Shown here: one piece after another, positions 24,885 through 34,559 of the stretch
Position numbering within the stretch: the first letter of the stretch is position 1
How the letters are laid out: the number at the start of each line of letters is the position of its first letter
Source: Lachnospiraceae bacterium
GTDB taxonomy: Bacteria > Bacillota > Clostridia > Lachnospirales > Lachnospiraceae
Assembly: GCA_017618195.1 (NCBI GenBank)
Contig: JAFZUW010000070.1
Span: 102,119-166,118, forward strand
DNA length: 64,000 nucleotides
Reading direction: 5' to 3'
The notes under the pieces: generated by a model
What the model saw: the letters and a program-made list of their open reading frames with translations, nothing else
Database searches by the model: none
Told to the model about the DNA's origin: nothing
Translations under genes and position numbers: made by a program

Positions 24885-25619
24885 TTACAACTGGTTTCTC
24901 AGTTCAAACTTATAGCCGATACCCCATACGGTTCCGAGACGCCACTCTTCATGATCGTGAAGCTTCTCACGGAGTCTCTTGATGTGCACGTCAACCGTAC
25001 GCGTATCGCCGACATACTCATAACCCCAGATGCGGTCGAGCAGCTGCTCACGCGTAAATACCTGATTCGGATGGGATGCCAGATAGAATAACAGTTCAAA
25101 TTCCTTCGGCGGCATTTCAAGCTTGTGTCCCATATACGTAACCGCGTAATTCGTCTGATTGATCACGAGGTCGGTATAAGCGACATATTCGCCCTGCTGA
25201 TCGGAAGGATGGGGAGATTCGCGGAGATTTTCCGTCGGAGGATTGTCCTGGCGCATACGGCGCAGAACCGCCTTAACGCGGGCCACGAGTTCCTTCGAAT
25301 CGAACGGCTTCATCATGTAGTCGTCGGCACCGAGCTCCAGACCGAGAACCTTGTCGAAAATCTCTCCTTTTGCGCTCAGCATGATGATCGGCGTGTCGGA
25401 TGTCTTGCGGATCTGGCGGCATACTTCGTAACCGTCAATGCCCGGAAGCATCAGATCCAGCAGCACGAGGTTCGGATCATATTCCGCAAACTGCTTAACC
25501 GCCTCTTCGCCGTCTCCGACGATGCGCGTGTCATAGCACTCTTTCGTCAGATAGAGCGCGATCAGTTCCGCGATGTTGTTGTCGTCATCCACAATCAGAA
25601 TTTTTGCTTTCTCAGCCAT
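24885..25619 (-). CDS. OmpR-family response regulator
   Basis: 244 residues: a receiver domain with the acidic pair DDD at 11-13, phospho-acceptor Asp55 in LVLLDLMLPG and Lys in MMKPF, then a winged-helix domain with VFTREQLLDRIWGYEYVGDTRTVDVHI. It is the first gene of the operon and is phosphorylated by the adjacent kinase. AGGAGG precedes the ATG. Targets are not visible. Confidence 0.94.
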   Translation of the reverse strand: MAEKAKILIVDDDNNIAELIALYLTKECYDTRIVGDGEEAVKQFAEYDPNLVLLDLMLPGIDGYEVCRQIRKTSDTPIIMLSAKGEIFDKVLGLELGADDYMMKPFDSKELVARVKAVLRRMRQDNPPTENLRESPHPSDQQGEYVAYTDLVINQTNYAVTYMGHKLEMPPKEFELLFYLASHPNQVFTREQLLDRIWGYEYVGDTRTVDVHIKRLREKLHDHEEWRLGTVWGIGYKFELRNQL

Positions 25620-25700
25620 ATATCTCCTCCTTTGCAGCGTTTTGAAACCGCCATGCCCCGCGGATGCCGCCGTTTCCGGCTTCCGCAGGGCGTAACCCCA

Positions 25701-28064
25701 TTACTCTTTGAATACGACTTCCGTTGAACCGTAATCCGGAGAAATCGTATACGATTTTACGTATTTCGTCCTGCGGCAATGATCATGCACCGCCTGACGG
25801 ACCGCTCCGGTTCCCCGCCCGTGAATGACGGTAACCTTCGCGAGATGCGCAAGAAACGCATCGTCAAGATATTTATCGAGCTCCGCAACCGCTTCGTCCA
25901 CGCGCTTCCCGACAAGGTTCAGCTCGGGGCTTATCGTCATTGCTTTCGCACCCACGCCCGAAGGCGTGTATGTTTTCTTCTTTGCTTCCTCCTGAGGCTC
26001 ATCAAGAAGAGCAAGGTCGCTGATGTTGACCTTGGTCGTCATGATGCCCATCGTTACGAAGCAGTCTCCTTTGGCGTTCGGAAGGGTATGGATCGTGCCC
26101 TTCGCGTTCATGCTGATCACCAAAACGGAATCGCCGATATGGAACTCGGAAGCGCTGTGCCCGCCCTTCTTCTGTGCCTTGCGCACTTCCTTCGGGGCGT
26201 TCTCCTCAAGCTTCTCTCTTGCCTTTCTGCGTTCCGCCTCAAGCTCTGCGATATTCGTTCCAGACGTTCCGAGCTTGTTGATCCGGCGGATCGTTTCGTC
26301 CGCAAAATCCTTTGCTTCCTGCAGGATGTCCGAGGCTTTCACTTTTGCATCCGCGATCAGCTTGTCGCGCCGCTCTTCGATTGCCTTGTTCTTCTTCTCC
26401 CATTCGCTCCGCGCCGCTGCCGCTTCCCTGCGGTCCGCACGCGCCTGCGTGAGTTCCGCCTCAAGCGTCTTTCTGGTCCGGTCGAGCTCCGAGATCATAT
26501 CTTCGAAGCTCTTGTCGCGGATTCCGATGAACGAATCGGCGTCTTTGATGATATTTTCCGAAAGTCCCAGCCGCTTCGAGATGGCAAATGCGTTGCTCTT
26601 TCCGGGGATTCCGAGAAGCAGACGGTATGTCGGACGCAGCGATTCCACATCGAATTCGCAGCTCGCGTTGATCACGCCCTCGGTCGTCATCGCATACACC
26701 TTTAACTCGGCATAGTGCGTCGTCGCCATCGTACGGATATCACGGCGGTGCAGGTAACTTAAGATAGCCATCGCAAGCGCCGCGCCCTCGGTCGGATCCG
26801 TGCCCGCTCCGAGCTCATCGAACAATACGAGCGAATCGCCCTGCACATTTTCAAGAATCCGCACCGTATTGGTCATGTGCGAGGAAAATGTGGACAGCGA
26901 CTGCTCGATGCTCTGCTCGTCTCCGATATCCGCGTAAACGTCCGGGAAGATTCCGAGCACCGTGCCTGATTTCGCGGGTACGTGAAGTCCTGCCTGTCCC
27001 ATCAATGTAAACAATCCGACCGTTTTCAGAGAAACGGTCTTACCGCCGGTATTCGGTCCGGTGATCACGACCATCGAGTATGTCTGTCCGAACGAGATAT
27101 CGATCGGAACAACTTTCTTCGGGTCGATCAAAGGGTGCCGTCCCTGAACGATCTTAACGGTACGGTCATCCGAGAAATCGGGCCTCGTCGCCTTCATGTC
27201 CTTCGCGAGACCGGCTCTTGCGAAGATGAAATCGAGCTCCGTTACGGCATTCCGGTTGTAGCGGAGTGACTCCGTATTGGGCGCAAGCATCTCGCTCAGC
27301 GCCGCAAGGACCTTTTCGATCTCCTTTGCCTCTTCAATCTCGAGTTCGCGAAGTTCGTTATTCAGTTTTACAATCTCAAGCGGCTCGATAAATGCCGTTG
27401 AGCCCGATGCGGACTGGTCATGCACCATGCCCTGCACCTGGTTTTTGTATTCGCTCTTGTACGGGAGACAATACCTTCCGTCCCGCATCGTGATGAGCGC
27501 GTCGCGGATCATTCCGGCCTGCGAAGCAGACGTCAGAATGGAGCCGAGACGTTCATGAATCTTGTCATTGGTCGCCTTGATCTTTCTGCGGACGCTCTTA
27601 AGCCCGGGGCTTGCGTCGTCGGCGATCTCTTCTTCGGATATAATGCAGCGGCTGATCTCCCGCGCTTCCGATTTCATTTCCTCAAGCAGTTCAAACCGCT
27701 CCGTCAGCGAATCCTCCGGGCTGTCCTCTCCCCTGACTCCGTAACAGCCGTAGTCCTTTGCCCTGGCAACCGCCGTCAGCAAAGACCCGATCCGCAGAAG
27801 TTCGGGAATCTGCAGGCAGCCTCCCCGGTCCAGACGGAGCAGGGAATCACCGATATCCGGAATACCGCTGAAAGAGAGGGAGCCCTTCGAATAGATCCGG
27901 CTCAGGGCGTCCGCGGTCTCCCGCTGCAGTTCTTCCGCTTCTTCTTTCGTGTCTGCAGGTACCAGCTCGCCGCATCGTCTGCGGCCGAGTTCCGACCCCG
28001 CGTGGTGCACAAGCATCTCACGGATTTTGTCGAACTCAAGGGTACCGAGTGCTCTTTCATTCAT
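25701..28064 (-). CDS. mutS2: MutS2/RqcU
   Basis: 787 residues, normal for the family. The MutS core has GPNTGGKT (near 332) and FDELGAGTDPTEGA (Walker B), a long coiled coil around 510-600, and a C-terminal Smr domain with TVIHGRGTGAVRQAVHDH. In Bacillus, MutS2 splits collided ribosomes and feeds ribosome quality control; an anti-recombination role is also described. It is 10 bases downstream of trmL. The partner RqcP is encoded later in this window. Confidence 0.95.
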   Translation of the reverse strand: MNERALGTLEFDKIREMLVHHAGSELGRRRCGELVPADTKEEAEELQRETADALSRIYSKGSLSFSGIPDIGDSLLRLDRGGCLQIPELLRIGSLLTAVARAKDYGCYGVRGEDSPEDSLTERFELLEEMKSEAREISRCIISEEEIADDASPGLKSVRRKIKATNDKIHERLGSILTSASQAGMIRDALITMRDGRYCLPYKSEYKNQVQGMVHDQSASGSTAFIEPLEIVKLNNELRELEIEEAKEIEKVLAALSEMLAPNTESLRYNRNAVTELDFIFARAGLAKDMKATRPDFSDDRTVKIVQGRHPLIDPKKVVPIDISFGQTYSMVVITGPNTGGKTVSLKTVGLFTLMGQAGLHVPAKSGTVLGIFPDVYADIGDEQSIEQSLSTFSSHMTNTVRILENVQGDSLVLFDELGAGTDPTEGAALAMAILSYLHRRDIRTMATTHYAELKVYAMTTEGVINASCEFDVESLRPTYRLLLGIPGKSNAFAISKRLGLSENIIKDADSFIGIRDKSFEDMISELDRTRKTLEAELTQARADRREAAAARSEWEKKNKAIEERRDKLIADAKVKASDILQEAKDFADETIRRINKLGTSGTNIAELEAERRKAREKLEENAPKEVRKAQKKGGHSASEFHIGDSVLVISMNAKGTIHTLPNAKGDCFVTMGIMTTKVNISDLALLDEPQEEAKKKTYTPSGVGAKAMTISPELNLVGKRVDEAVAELDKYLDDAFLAHLAKVTVIHGRGTGAVRQAVHDHCRRTKYVKSYTISPDYGSTEVVFKE

Positions 28065-28074
28065 ATTCTTTTCC

Positions 28075-28578
28075 TTATTTGTCCGAAGCCCACTTCAGCC
28101 GGTGAAGGCTTCCGTTGCGCTTCATTCCTTCAAAATCATTCTGGCGGAGTGCTTCGTAAAGCACGATTGCCGCCGCGTTACTGAGGTTTAAAGACCTCGT
28201 TTCTCCCACCATCGGAATGCGGATGCATTCCTCCTCATGCTGCGTTAAGAGTTCCTCCGGAATTCCGGCGCTCTCCTTCCCGAACATGATATAACAGTCC
28301 GGCTCAAAATCGGCCTCCGTATAGAGCTTGTGCGCCTTGGTCGTCGCATAGTACACCTTTGCGCCCGGATTCTTCGAAAGAAAATCCTCATAATCCCGGT
28401 ATACGCTCACGGAAAGGTCCTTCCAATAGTCCATTCCCGCTCTTCTTAAGTGCTTCTCGTCGAGGGAAAATCCCAAGGGCTCGATCAGATGGAGTCTTGT
28501 CCCCGTTGCGACGCACGTTCTGCCGATATTTCCGGTGTTAGCCGGAATCTCCGGCTCAAGCAATACGATATTGATCAC
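28075..28578 (-). CDS. trmL: tRNA (cytidine(34)-2'-O)-methyltransferase
   Basis: 167 residues with the SPOUT knot signatures: NTGNIGRTCVATGTRLHLIEP at the start, MFGKESAGIPEELL, and IPMVGETRSLNLSNAAAIVLYE as the knot. Length and motifs are those of TrmL, which 2'-O-methylates the wobble base of leucine tRNAs. It is 12 bases after the aminotransferase gene and 10 before mutS2. Confidence 0.93.
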   Translation of the reverse strand: MINIVLLEPEIPANTGNIGRTCVATGTRLHLIEPLGFSLDEKHLRRAGMDYWKDLSVSVYRDYEDFLSKNPGAKVYYATTKAHKLYTEADFEPDCYIMFGKESAGIPEELLTQHEEECIRIPMVGETRSLNLSNAAAIVLYEALRQNDFEGMKRNGSLHRLKWASDK

Positions 28579-28590
28579 GATAAACTCCCG

Positions 28591-29769
28591 TCAGGCGTTC
28601 GCATTTTCCTCGCGAAGCTTTGTAATAAATGCTCTGAGACGATCCAGGGCGCGCTTCAGATTCTCAAGCGAATACGCGTACGAAATACGCAGGAAGCCTT
28701 CGCCGCACTCACCGAACGCGGTTCCGGGAACGATCGCAACCTTCTGCTCCGAAAGCAGTCTCGTAGCGAAGTCCTCGCTTGTCATACCGAATTCGCGGAT
28801 GCACGGGAATACGTAAAATGCGCCGTAAGGCTCAAAACAGGGCAGCCCCATCTCGCGCAGCTCGTGTACCACGAAGCGGCGGCGCTTATCATAGGAGTCG
28901 CGCATCATCGCAACGTCCTCGTCTCCGTTCTTCATCGCTTCGATCGCCGCATACTGGCTCATCGTCGGTGCGCACATGATTGCGAACTGATGGATTTTGG
29001 TCATCTGGCGGATAATGTCCGCGGGACCGCACGCATAACCGAGTCTCCAGCCGGTCATCGCATGTCCTTTTGAAAAACCGTTGATGACGATGGTACGCTC
29101 ACGCATGCCGGGGAAGGAAGCAATCGAAACGTGCTTCCGCTCATAAGTAAGTTCGCTGTAGATTTCGTCGGAAAGAACGACGATGTCTTTCTCCACACAG
29201 ATTTCCGCGATTGCCTTAAGATCCTCCTCGGTCATGATGGCGCCGGTCGGATTGTTCGGGAACGGCAGAACGAGCATCTTCGTCTTATCGGTGACAGCCG
29301 CACGGAGTTCCTCCGCGGTCAGACGGAATTCATCCTCTTCCTTCAAACGGATGACCACCGGAACGCCCTGCGTCAGAATGACACACGGCTCATAGGAAAC
29401 GTAGCACGGCTGAGGAATGATCACTTCTTCACCGGGGCATACCATGGCACGGATCGCAAGGTCGATCGCCTCGCTTCCGCCGACCGTTACAAGCGTTTCC
29501 GTCTTCGGGTCGTAGGAAAGACCGTAACGGCGCTTTAAGAAGTTCGTAATCTCGGTACGAAGTTCCGGCAGACCCGCGTTGCCGGTATAATGCGTCTTCG
29601 ACTGCTCGAGCGAATAAATGCCCTCCTCGCGGATATGGTACGGCGTAGCGAAATCGGGCTCGCCGACACCGAGAGAAATTGCATCCTTCATCTCGTGAAC
29701 GATATCGAAAAATTTGCGAATGCCGGAGGGTTTGATTTCCACAACGGCAGGATTTAACGGGTTTCTCAC
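28591..29769 (-). CDS. PLP-dependent class I/II aminotransferase
   Basis: 392 residues of fold type I, with the PLP lysine in NGFSKGHAMTGWRLGY and the C-terminal FLRISYAYS arginine region. It overlaps its Lrp-type regulator by 4 bases (ATGA), so the two are translationally coupled. Members of this subgroup act on aromatic or branched amino acids or on N-acetyl-diaminopimelate; the exact substrate cannot be told. Confidence 0.9.
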   Translation of the reverse strand: MRNPLNPAVVEIKPSGIRKFFDIVHEMKDAISLGVGEPDFATPYHIREEGIYSLEQSKTHYTGNAGLPELRTEITNFLKRRYGLSYDPKTETLVTVGGSEAIDLAIRAMVCPGEEVIIPQPCYVSYEPCVILTQGVPVVIRLKEEDEFRLTAEELRAAVTDKTKMLVLPFPNNPTGAIMTEEDLKAIAEICVEKDIVVLSDEIYSELTYERKHVSIASFPGMRERTIVINGFSKGHAMTGWRLGYACGPADIIRQMTKIHQFAIMCAPTMSQYAAIEAMKNGDEDVAMMRDSYDKRRRFVVHELREMGLPCFEPYGAFYVFPCIREFGMTSEDFATRLLSEQKVAIVPGTAFGECGEGFLRISYAYSLENLKRALDRLRAFITKLREENANA

Positions 29770-30254
29770 GGGGTAATCAACATCCTTTCATCTTCCTGTC
29801 TCGTAACAAGCGGGATTCCGTGCTCCTTATACTTCTTCAGCACAAAATGCGTCGCGGTCGAAAGTACGGACTCCATCGGGGCAAGCTTTCCGGAAACGAA
29901 TTCCGCGATACTCTTAAGGCTGGAGCCGCGGAGCATAACGGTAAGGTCAAAGCCGCCGCTCATCAGATAAACCGCCTCTACCTCGTCAAACTGGTAGATA
30001 CGCTCGGCAATCTCATCAAAGCCCTTGCCGCGCTGGGGCGTTACCTTTACCTCGATCATTGCGGTAACCTGATGCTTCTCGGTCTTGTCCCAGTCAATCA
30101 GGGTAGGATACCCGCAGATTACGAGCTCCTCCTCCAAGCGGCGGATCTCCGCCGCCACCTTTGCCTCATCCTCGTTTAACATTACGGCGAGCTCCGCTGC
30201 CGTCAGTCTGGCGTTCTGATCCAGGGTTTCCAAAATTCTCATATCCAGATCCAT
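29766..30254 (-). CDS. Lrp/AsnC-family regulator
   Basis: 162 residues: an N-terminal helix-turn-helix (DMRILETLDQNARLTAAELA) and a C-terminal RAM ligand domain (VKVTPQRGKGFDEIAERI, VYLMSGGFDLTVML). Start at 30254 is preferred over the ATG at 30260 because GGAGG then has 7-base spacing rather than one. The coupling to the aminotransferase gene suggests it controls that gene in response to an amino acid. Confidence 0.9.
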   Translation of the reverse strand: MDLDMRILETLDQNARLTAAELAVMLNEDEAKVAAEIRRLEEELVICGYPTLIDWDKTEKHQVTAMIEVKVTPQRGKGFDEIAERIYQFDEVEAVYLMSGGFDLTVMLRGSSLKSIAEFVSGKLAPMESVLSTATHFVLKKYKEHGIPLVTRQEDERMLITP

Positions 30255-30275
30255 CTTCATTCCTCCGAAAATGTA

Positions 30276-31298
30276 TTATTGATTTACGTTCTTCTTTGTT
30301 CGAAGCGGCTCTAAGAAACGGACTTCTTCGCCGTTTCGCAGTTCCTTTGCATGCCCTTCGCACAGCCGTCCGATATCGGCCGCCTCCGCTCCGGCTTCCC
30401 AAAGGGCCTTAAGGAGTTCCTCCGCATGTTTCGTGATCATCAGGATGCAGCCGCCCGCTCCGATCAGATAAGGGTCCGTATCCAGCTCTTCGCAGATTTC
30501 AATCGTCTTCTGCGAAATCGGTATTGACGGAAGGCAGACCGACAACCCCGTGCGAAGTCTTTCCGACATTCCGAACAGCCCGGAGTACACGCCTCCGTCT
30601 CCGCACGCATATTGGTAAAGAGCTCCGTGCTCCCATGCGATCCCGCAGTATTCCGCTGCATTCAGCCCGTCCGCAAGAAGCGGTATGTCTTTGAGAAAAT
30701 GCTCCGGATACCGATTCTTTAACCGGTCCCGGTTCTCTTCGTACAATAAAACGGTTTCCTCCGCTCCCGCCGTTCCGCACATCACGATGCGGCACTCGGC
30801 GTCCGGAGGATATTCCGTAAACGTCTTTGGTTCCTGATTGTTCCGCGCCGCTTCGGAGGCTTTCGCTTCGGAACTTTCCGCGGAAGGCTCTCCGTATGCC
30901 GCCGCGTAAGCGGTTACCGAATCGGTACCGGTACGTATGATCTCAACGTCGGAAAGGGGTGTCACCGCATAAGCTTCCCTCATGAACGGGCGTATCTCCG
31001 CTTCCGGCATCCCAGCTGGCACATTCAGAAAAAGAGAAACTGCCTTCACGGTCCGGTTCCGTACCGCCAGTCCGTTAATTGCCCTGCAGATTGCCATACG
31101 GACGATTACCGGGCTTCGGCCGGTCATCGTGCCGCTTGCCGTCATGACGGAGCAGTCGTTGGCCGCTGCCATCATCACGCATTCGGAAGGCGTCATGTCA
31201 TCCCGCCTTCCAGCATAAGGGCGGGCAAGATAATCTTCGTTTCCGGTTCTCGCGACAAGCCGCTCGAATTCTGCGGTTCCGATGCTTTCCCTTGCCAT
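30276..31298 (-). CDS. PurM/HypE-like AIR synthase-related protein
   Basis: 340 residues with two-domain AIR synthase-like features: an N-terminal DMTPSECVMMAAANDC strand and a C-terminal glycine-rich GDGGVYSGLFGM, then DPYLIGAGGCILMIT. HypE, PurM, SelD and ThiL share this ATP-dependent fold. It lacks the HypE C-terminal Cys, so a HypE role is unlikely; the function is unknown. The middle (about 145-160) is a Ser/Glu/Ala-rich linker. Start at 31298 follows GGAGGACGGA. It has its own promoter and precedes the Lrp gene. Confidence 0.68.
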   Translation of the reverse strand: MARESIGTAEFERLVARTGNEDYLARPYAGRRDDMTPSECVMMAAANDCSVMTASGTMTGRSPVIVRMAICRAINGLAVRNRTVKAVSLFLNVPAGMPEAEIRPFMREAYAVTPLSDVEIIRTGTDSVTAYAAAYGEPSAESSEAKASEAARNNQEPKTFTEYPPDAECRIVMCGTAGAEETVLLYEENRDRLKNRYPEHFLKDIPLLADGLNAAEYCGIAWEHGALYQYACGDGGVYSGLFGMSERLRTGLSVCLPSIPISQKTIEICEELDTDPYLIGAGGCILMITKHAEELLKALWEAGAEAADIGRLCEGHAKELRNGEEVRFLEPLRTKKNVNQ

Positions 31299-31359
31299 TC
31301 CGTCCTCCCAAAACCGGGCATCTTTCCGATACAGAGAAACACACCCCCATATTCGCTTC

Positions 31360-31389
31360 ATTATATCACAAATCCCCGTCAAGTATCAA
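31360..31389 (-). promoter_or_regulatory. Promoter of the AIR-synthase-like operon
   Basis: On the minus strand TTGATA (31384-31389) and TATAAT (31360-31365) with an 18-base spacer. Confidence 0.7.
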
Positions 31390-31412
31390 GTTCCAGATTA
31401 TTCCGAAAAACC

Positions 31413-31441
31413 TTGACAAAGCAGGCTGCCCCCAGCATAAT
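31413..31441 (+). promoter_or_regulatory. Promoter of the 31489 gene
   Basis: TTGACA (31413-31418) and CATAAT (31436-31441) with a 17-base spacer, 47 bases before the start. It is divergent from the promoter at 31360-31389. Confidence 0.75.
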
Positions 31442-31488
31442 TGAGGTGTAGGGAAATACTTTTGAGAAGTATCGGAAAGGAGTAGTTC

Positions 31489-32070
31489 ATGAAGAAAAGA
31501 AAGAACCGCGGTGAAGCCAACATCATCGTCGTTGTACTTGTTGTAGTCGCGATTGTCGGACTTGCCGCTTTTCTTGCAATTCATTATGTGAAATCGCAAT
31601 ATGAGGAAGGCACTTATGAACGCGGCAGATATGTCAATAAGTGGGCTAAGGTACAGGTCGAGCTTCCTGATGATTTTTCAAAATACCAGGAGACCTCCAA
31701 TTCCTCGGGAATGATGCGTACGTTTCGAAACAAAGCACAGACCTGTCTTATCGGAATCTGCACGATAAAAGGTAATCTTTCCGTCCAGGATGGGTTTGAT
31801 GACATCAAAAAGGAAATCTCGACCGGAAGCGTCGGCATTTTCGGGCGCTTATATAATGCGAACATTACCTACTATGCGACGACAACCGCCACTATCGCCG
31901 GCAAAAAGTATGAATGTCTTCCCATCGAAGTGCAGATCGGTTCCACCAGAACATATTATTACTATTACGCACGCAAGATAAACCGGAACGGCATAATGCT
32001 TTTCCTTACGGGCGGAACAACGAAAGAGGAAGCGGACCACGCTCTTTCTTTGATCAGCAAGTATAAATAA
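31489..32070 (+). CDS. Membrane-anchored protein of unknown function
   Basis: 193 residues: a basic N terminus (MKKRKNRGEA), a single membrane helix at about 11-30, and an extracytoplasmic domain with Tyr-rich strands (TRTYYYYYARKI) and two Cys. It is one of the few plus-strand genes, with its own promoter, AAAGGAG ribosome site and a terminator. No family is recognised. The fold may resemble PsbP/PulG-type small exported domains, but this is only an impression. Confidence 0.72.
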   Translation: MKKRKNRGEANIIVVVLVVVAIVGLAAFLAIHYVKSQYEEGTYERGRYVNKWAKVQVELPDDFSKYQETSNSSGMMRTFRNKAQTCLIGICTIKGNLSVQDGFDDIKKEISTGSVGIFGRLYNANITYYATTTATIAGKKYECLPIEVQIGSTRTYYYYYARKINRNGIMLFLTGGTTKEEADHALSLISKYK

Positions 32071-32093
32071 TTACCGGAACCGGATAAACTAAG

Positions 32094-32126
32094 AAAGGCA
32101 GGTATCGCTCGGATACCTGCCTTTTT
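32094..32126. terminator. Bidirectional intrinsic terminator
   Basis: AAAGGCAGGTATC pairs perfectly with GATACCTGCCTTT across a 5-base loop, with a T-run on the plus side and A-run on the other. It serves the convergent plus-strand gene and the ABC exporter operon. Confidence 0.9.
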
Positions 32127-32132
32127 CATATG

Positions 32133-33287
32133 TTATGCTTTCCGGACGCCGATGAACTCCATAGCCGCGGCGATCGCGGTAACAACCGCGGCTGCAAGCG
32201 CGAGTGCCCATGCGGGCGTTCCGTTGTAGATTTCAAGATAATAGTTCGGCGGAAGGATTTTCCGCAGATACGTTACTACCGGCACCGTCTTCTTCAGATC
32301 GAGAATGATCGGACAGCACAGATAACTTGCGATTGCGACGATCGGGATTGCCGCGCAGATCGCGTTTACGGACGGCACGATCATGCGGAGCAGCTCGCAG
32401 ACGCCCGCAATGAAAATGCAGTAAAGTAACATCAGCCCGATTTCCGCGAACGGGTTGCGTCCGAGTCCGGAAATCAAAATGCAGACCAGTCCGACAATGC
32501 CCGCGAGCAGCGTCGGCAGAAGCAGCGAGCCGTAGTTGATAACGGGCCGCTTCTCATAGCTCATGACCTTGAACCGGCCTTCCGCGTTGTCCTGAAACCA
32601 GAACACGAGTCCGGCAAATCCGGCAAGCATCACGAAAAGGGCCACCGTTCCGCGGATCGGCGCGGTTAAGTAGTTCTCCGCCTTTACCTCTTCCTCGGAT
32701 ATCTCTTCGTTCGTATAAAAATCGCGATAATGAACGGCGATTACCGGTCCGCGTTCTTCCTGCTTCTCAAGATTGTCCCGGATCGTCTTCCGAAGCTCTT
32801 CTTCGTCGAACTCCAGACCGCTCCGGTTCATCAGATAGTCGGTCAGCACGTCTTCGGTCATGTTCGAAAACAGTTCCACCGTAACGTATTCGTTGACAAA
32901 TGTGGCGTAGTGGCTTGTGTCGGATACGACCATCGTGATCGAGCCCGCCCAGTTCTTCTTCAGAATCCGCTGCCCGAGGTCTTTCGGGAATATATAACCG
33001 ACTTCCGCGCGTCCCGCGATAACGTCGCTGTACAGATCATCTTCCGAATCCACACGGTAGAAAACCGCCGCATAATCCGCTTTCACCAGGCTGTCCGCAA
33101 CCTCCTCCGCATAACGGTCGCTCCCGTCCGGCACATAAATGCACGCCCGAAGCGTTCCGCTGTCCTGACGGATAATAAACCGGTACAGAATCAGAATTGC
33201 CGGAAGCAGCACGAGAATAATGACAAAGGACGGCTTCTTCATAAGGCGCTTGGTCATCAAAAGAAGCCACATGCCCATCCGTTTCAT
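32133..33287 (-). CDS. ABC-2 type permease, second of two
   Basis: 384 residues: a first membrane helix at the N terminus, a long extracytoplasmic domain of about 170 residues, then five C-terminal helices, the layout of ABC2_membrane_3 exporters. The start at 33287 is preferred because GGAGG has 8-base spacing and the ATG overlaps the stop of the first permease (ATGA). It forms a heterodimeric exporter with that permease and the ATPase upstream. The exported compound is unknown. Confidence 0.85.
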   Translation of the reverse strand: MKRMGMWLLLMTKRLMKKPSFVIILVLLPAILILYRFIIRQDSGTLRACIYVPDGSDRYAEEVADSLVKADYAAVFYRVDSEDDLYSDVIAGRAEVGYIFPKDLGQRILKKNWAGSITMVVSDTSHYATFVNEYVTVELFSNMTEDVLTDYLMNRSGLEFDEEELRKTIRDNLEKQEERGPVIAVHYRDFYTNEEISEEEVKAENYLTAPIRGTVALFVMLAGFAGLVFWFQDNAEGRFKVMSYEKRPVINYGSLLLPTLLAGIVGLVCILISGLGRNPFAEIGLMLLYCIFIAGVCELLRMIVPSVNAICAAIPIVAIASYLCCPIILDLKKTVPVVTYLRKILPPNYYLEIYNGTPAWALALAAAVVTAIAAAMEFIGVRKA

Positions 33288-34534
33288 TCCGCCCACCTCC
33301 TCTTCACACAGGAGATGGCGATCGCCGTCGCAACGATTGCCGCGCTTTCCGCAAACACCACTCCGAGAAGTCCGAAGTCAACCGCATGCGTCATTCCGTT
33401 TTTCATGACGTTCAGCATTCTCGCCGTCGGAAGATATGCGCCGATCACGCGGATCTTGGCCGGCAGGAAGGCTGCCGGAGCAAGCAGTCCGGAAGCAAAT
33501 CCCATAACCATAACGAGAATGAACAGTAAAAGGATTCCGCCGATCTGGTTGGCGGCAAAGGAGTATACAAATACGACGATCGCGGCTGCCGGAAGCAGCA
33601 CCGGAAGTCCCGCAAGGAACCAGTATCCGAGCTCGCCCGCCGTCGATAAGTCAAGCAGATTCGTAAAGCTTTCGGGATGAACCGTATACCAGGTCAGCAT
33701 CCCCGCGAAAAGAAGCGTGTAAAGAATGGCAAAAAGGCTCAATACGGCAAGATAACGGATCAAAAGAAGCTTGGCCGTTCCGATACGGTGCAGCGCAAGC
33801 TGCTTTTCAAATGCCGCCGGATCCCCCTTGAGAAGCTGTCCGCAGCTGATTCCGCCGAGCAGCAGAAGGAGCACGATTGCTGCGCAGACATAGTACTGGA
33901 TAACGGTCTGGTTGCCGGTACCGGATGCGGAATCCTTTGAATAAAAATCTTCTCTTGCCATGAAGAAGTCGAAGAACAGGTTCTGCGTATCATTCTCCAC
34001 GCGGTTAATGTCGTACTGCGTCACTTCCTCGGCCGTGGATGCCGACTGAACCGCCGTCAGAATGCTGACTTCGGTCCGTCCGAGAAGTCCGCCGGCGATT
34101 TCCGCAAGACCCGCGACCAGGCGGTTGTTAAACCCGTCCACCTTCGGCAGATACATCTGCGCCTGCGCGTCTTCCTCACCGGTGACGGCGCTTCCGACGA
34201 AATGATCCGGGAACAGGACGACGCCGGAGTATTTGCCGCTCTCAAGACCGGACATCGCATCCTCTTCCTCGGTCTCATGGAAGGTGCACATCATACTGAC
34301 GCTTGTCGACGCCTCGAGCACGTCCATTCCGAACGTTCTTAGGAAGTCGTTGTCATTCATGACAAGCGCCACGTTCAGATCCTGCTCGGCAACGTTCCGG
34401 TCGGTCGCAATGGCGCAGAAAACCACTACCGCGGAAATCAGGGCAGTCAGAAGCAATACCCCGAGAATGTACTGCGGCAGAATCTTCAGCGTTCGCTTTT
34501 CTTCCATGCGGATCAGCGTTCCGGTCAGTTTCAT
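33284..34534 (-). CDS. ABC-2 type permease, first of two
   Basis: 416 residues with the same layout: an N-terminal helix (QYILGVLLLTALISAVVVFC), a large external domain, then five or more C-terminal helices. It is translationally coupled to the second permease. The accessory lipid-anchored or membrane-anchored protein and ATPase lie just upstream in the same operon. Confidence 0.86.
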   Translation of the reverse strand: MKLTGTLIRMEEKRTLKILPQYILGVLLLTALISAVVVFCAIATDRNVAEQDLNVALVMNDNDFLRTFGMDVLEASTSVSMMCTFHETEEEDAMSGLESGKYSGVVLFPDHFVGSAVTGEEDAQAQMYLPKVDGFNNRLVAGLAEIAGGLLGRTEVSILTAVQSASTAEEVTQYDINRVENDTQNLFFDFFMAREDFYSKDSASGTGNQTVIQYYVCAAIVLLLLLGGISCGQLLKGDPAAFEKQLALHRIGTAKLLLIRYLAVLSLFAILYTLLFAGMLTWYTVHPESFTNLLDLSTAGELGYWFLAGLPVLLPAAAIVVFVYSFAANQIGGILLLFILVMVMGFASGLLAPAAFLPAKIRVIGAYLPTARMLNVMKNGMTHAVDFGLLGVVFAESAAIVATAIAISCVKRRWAE

Positions 34535-34559
34535 CGTTTTCTGTTCCTTTCGGGACCCG

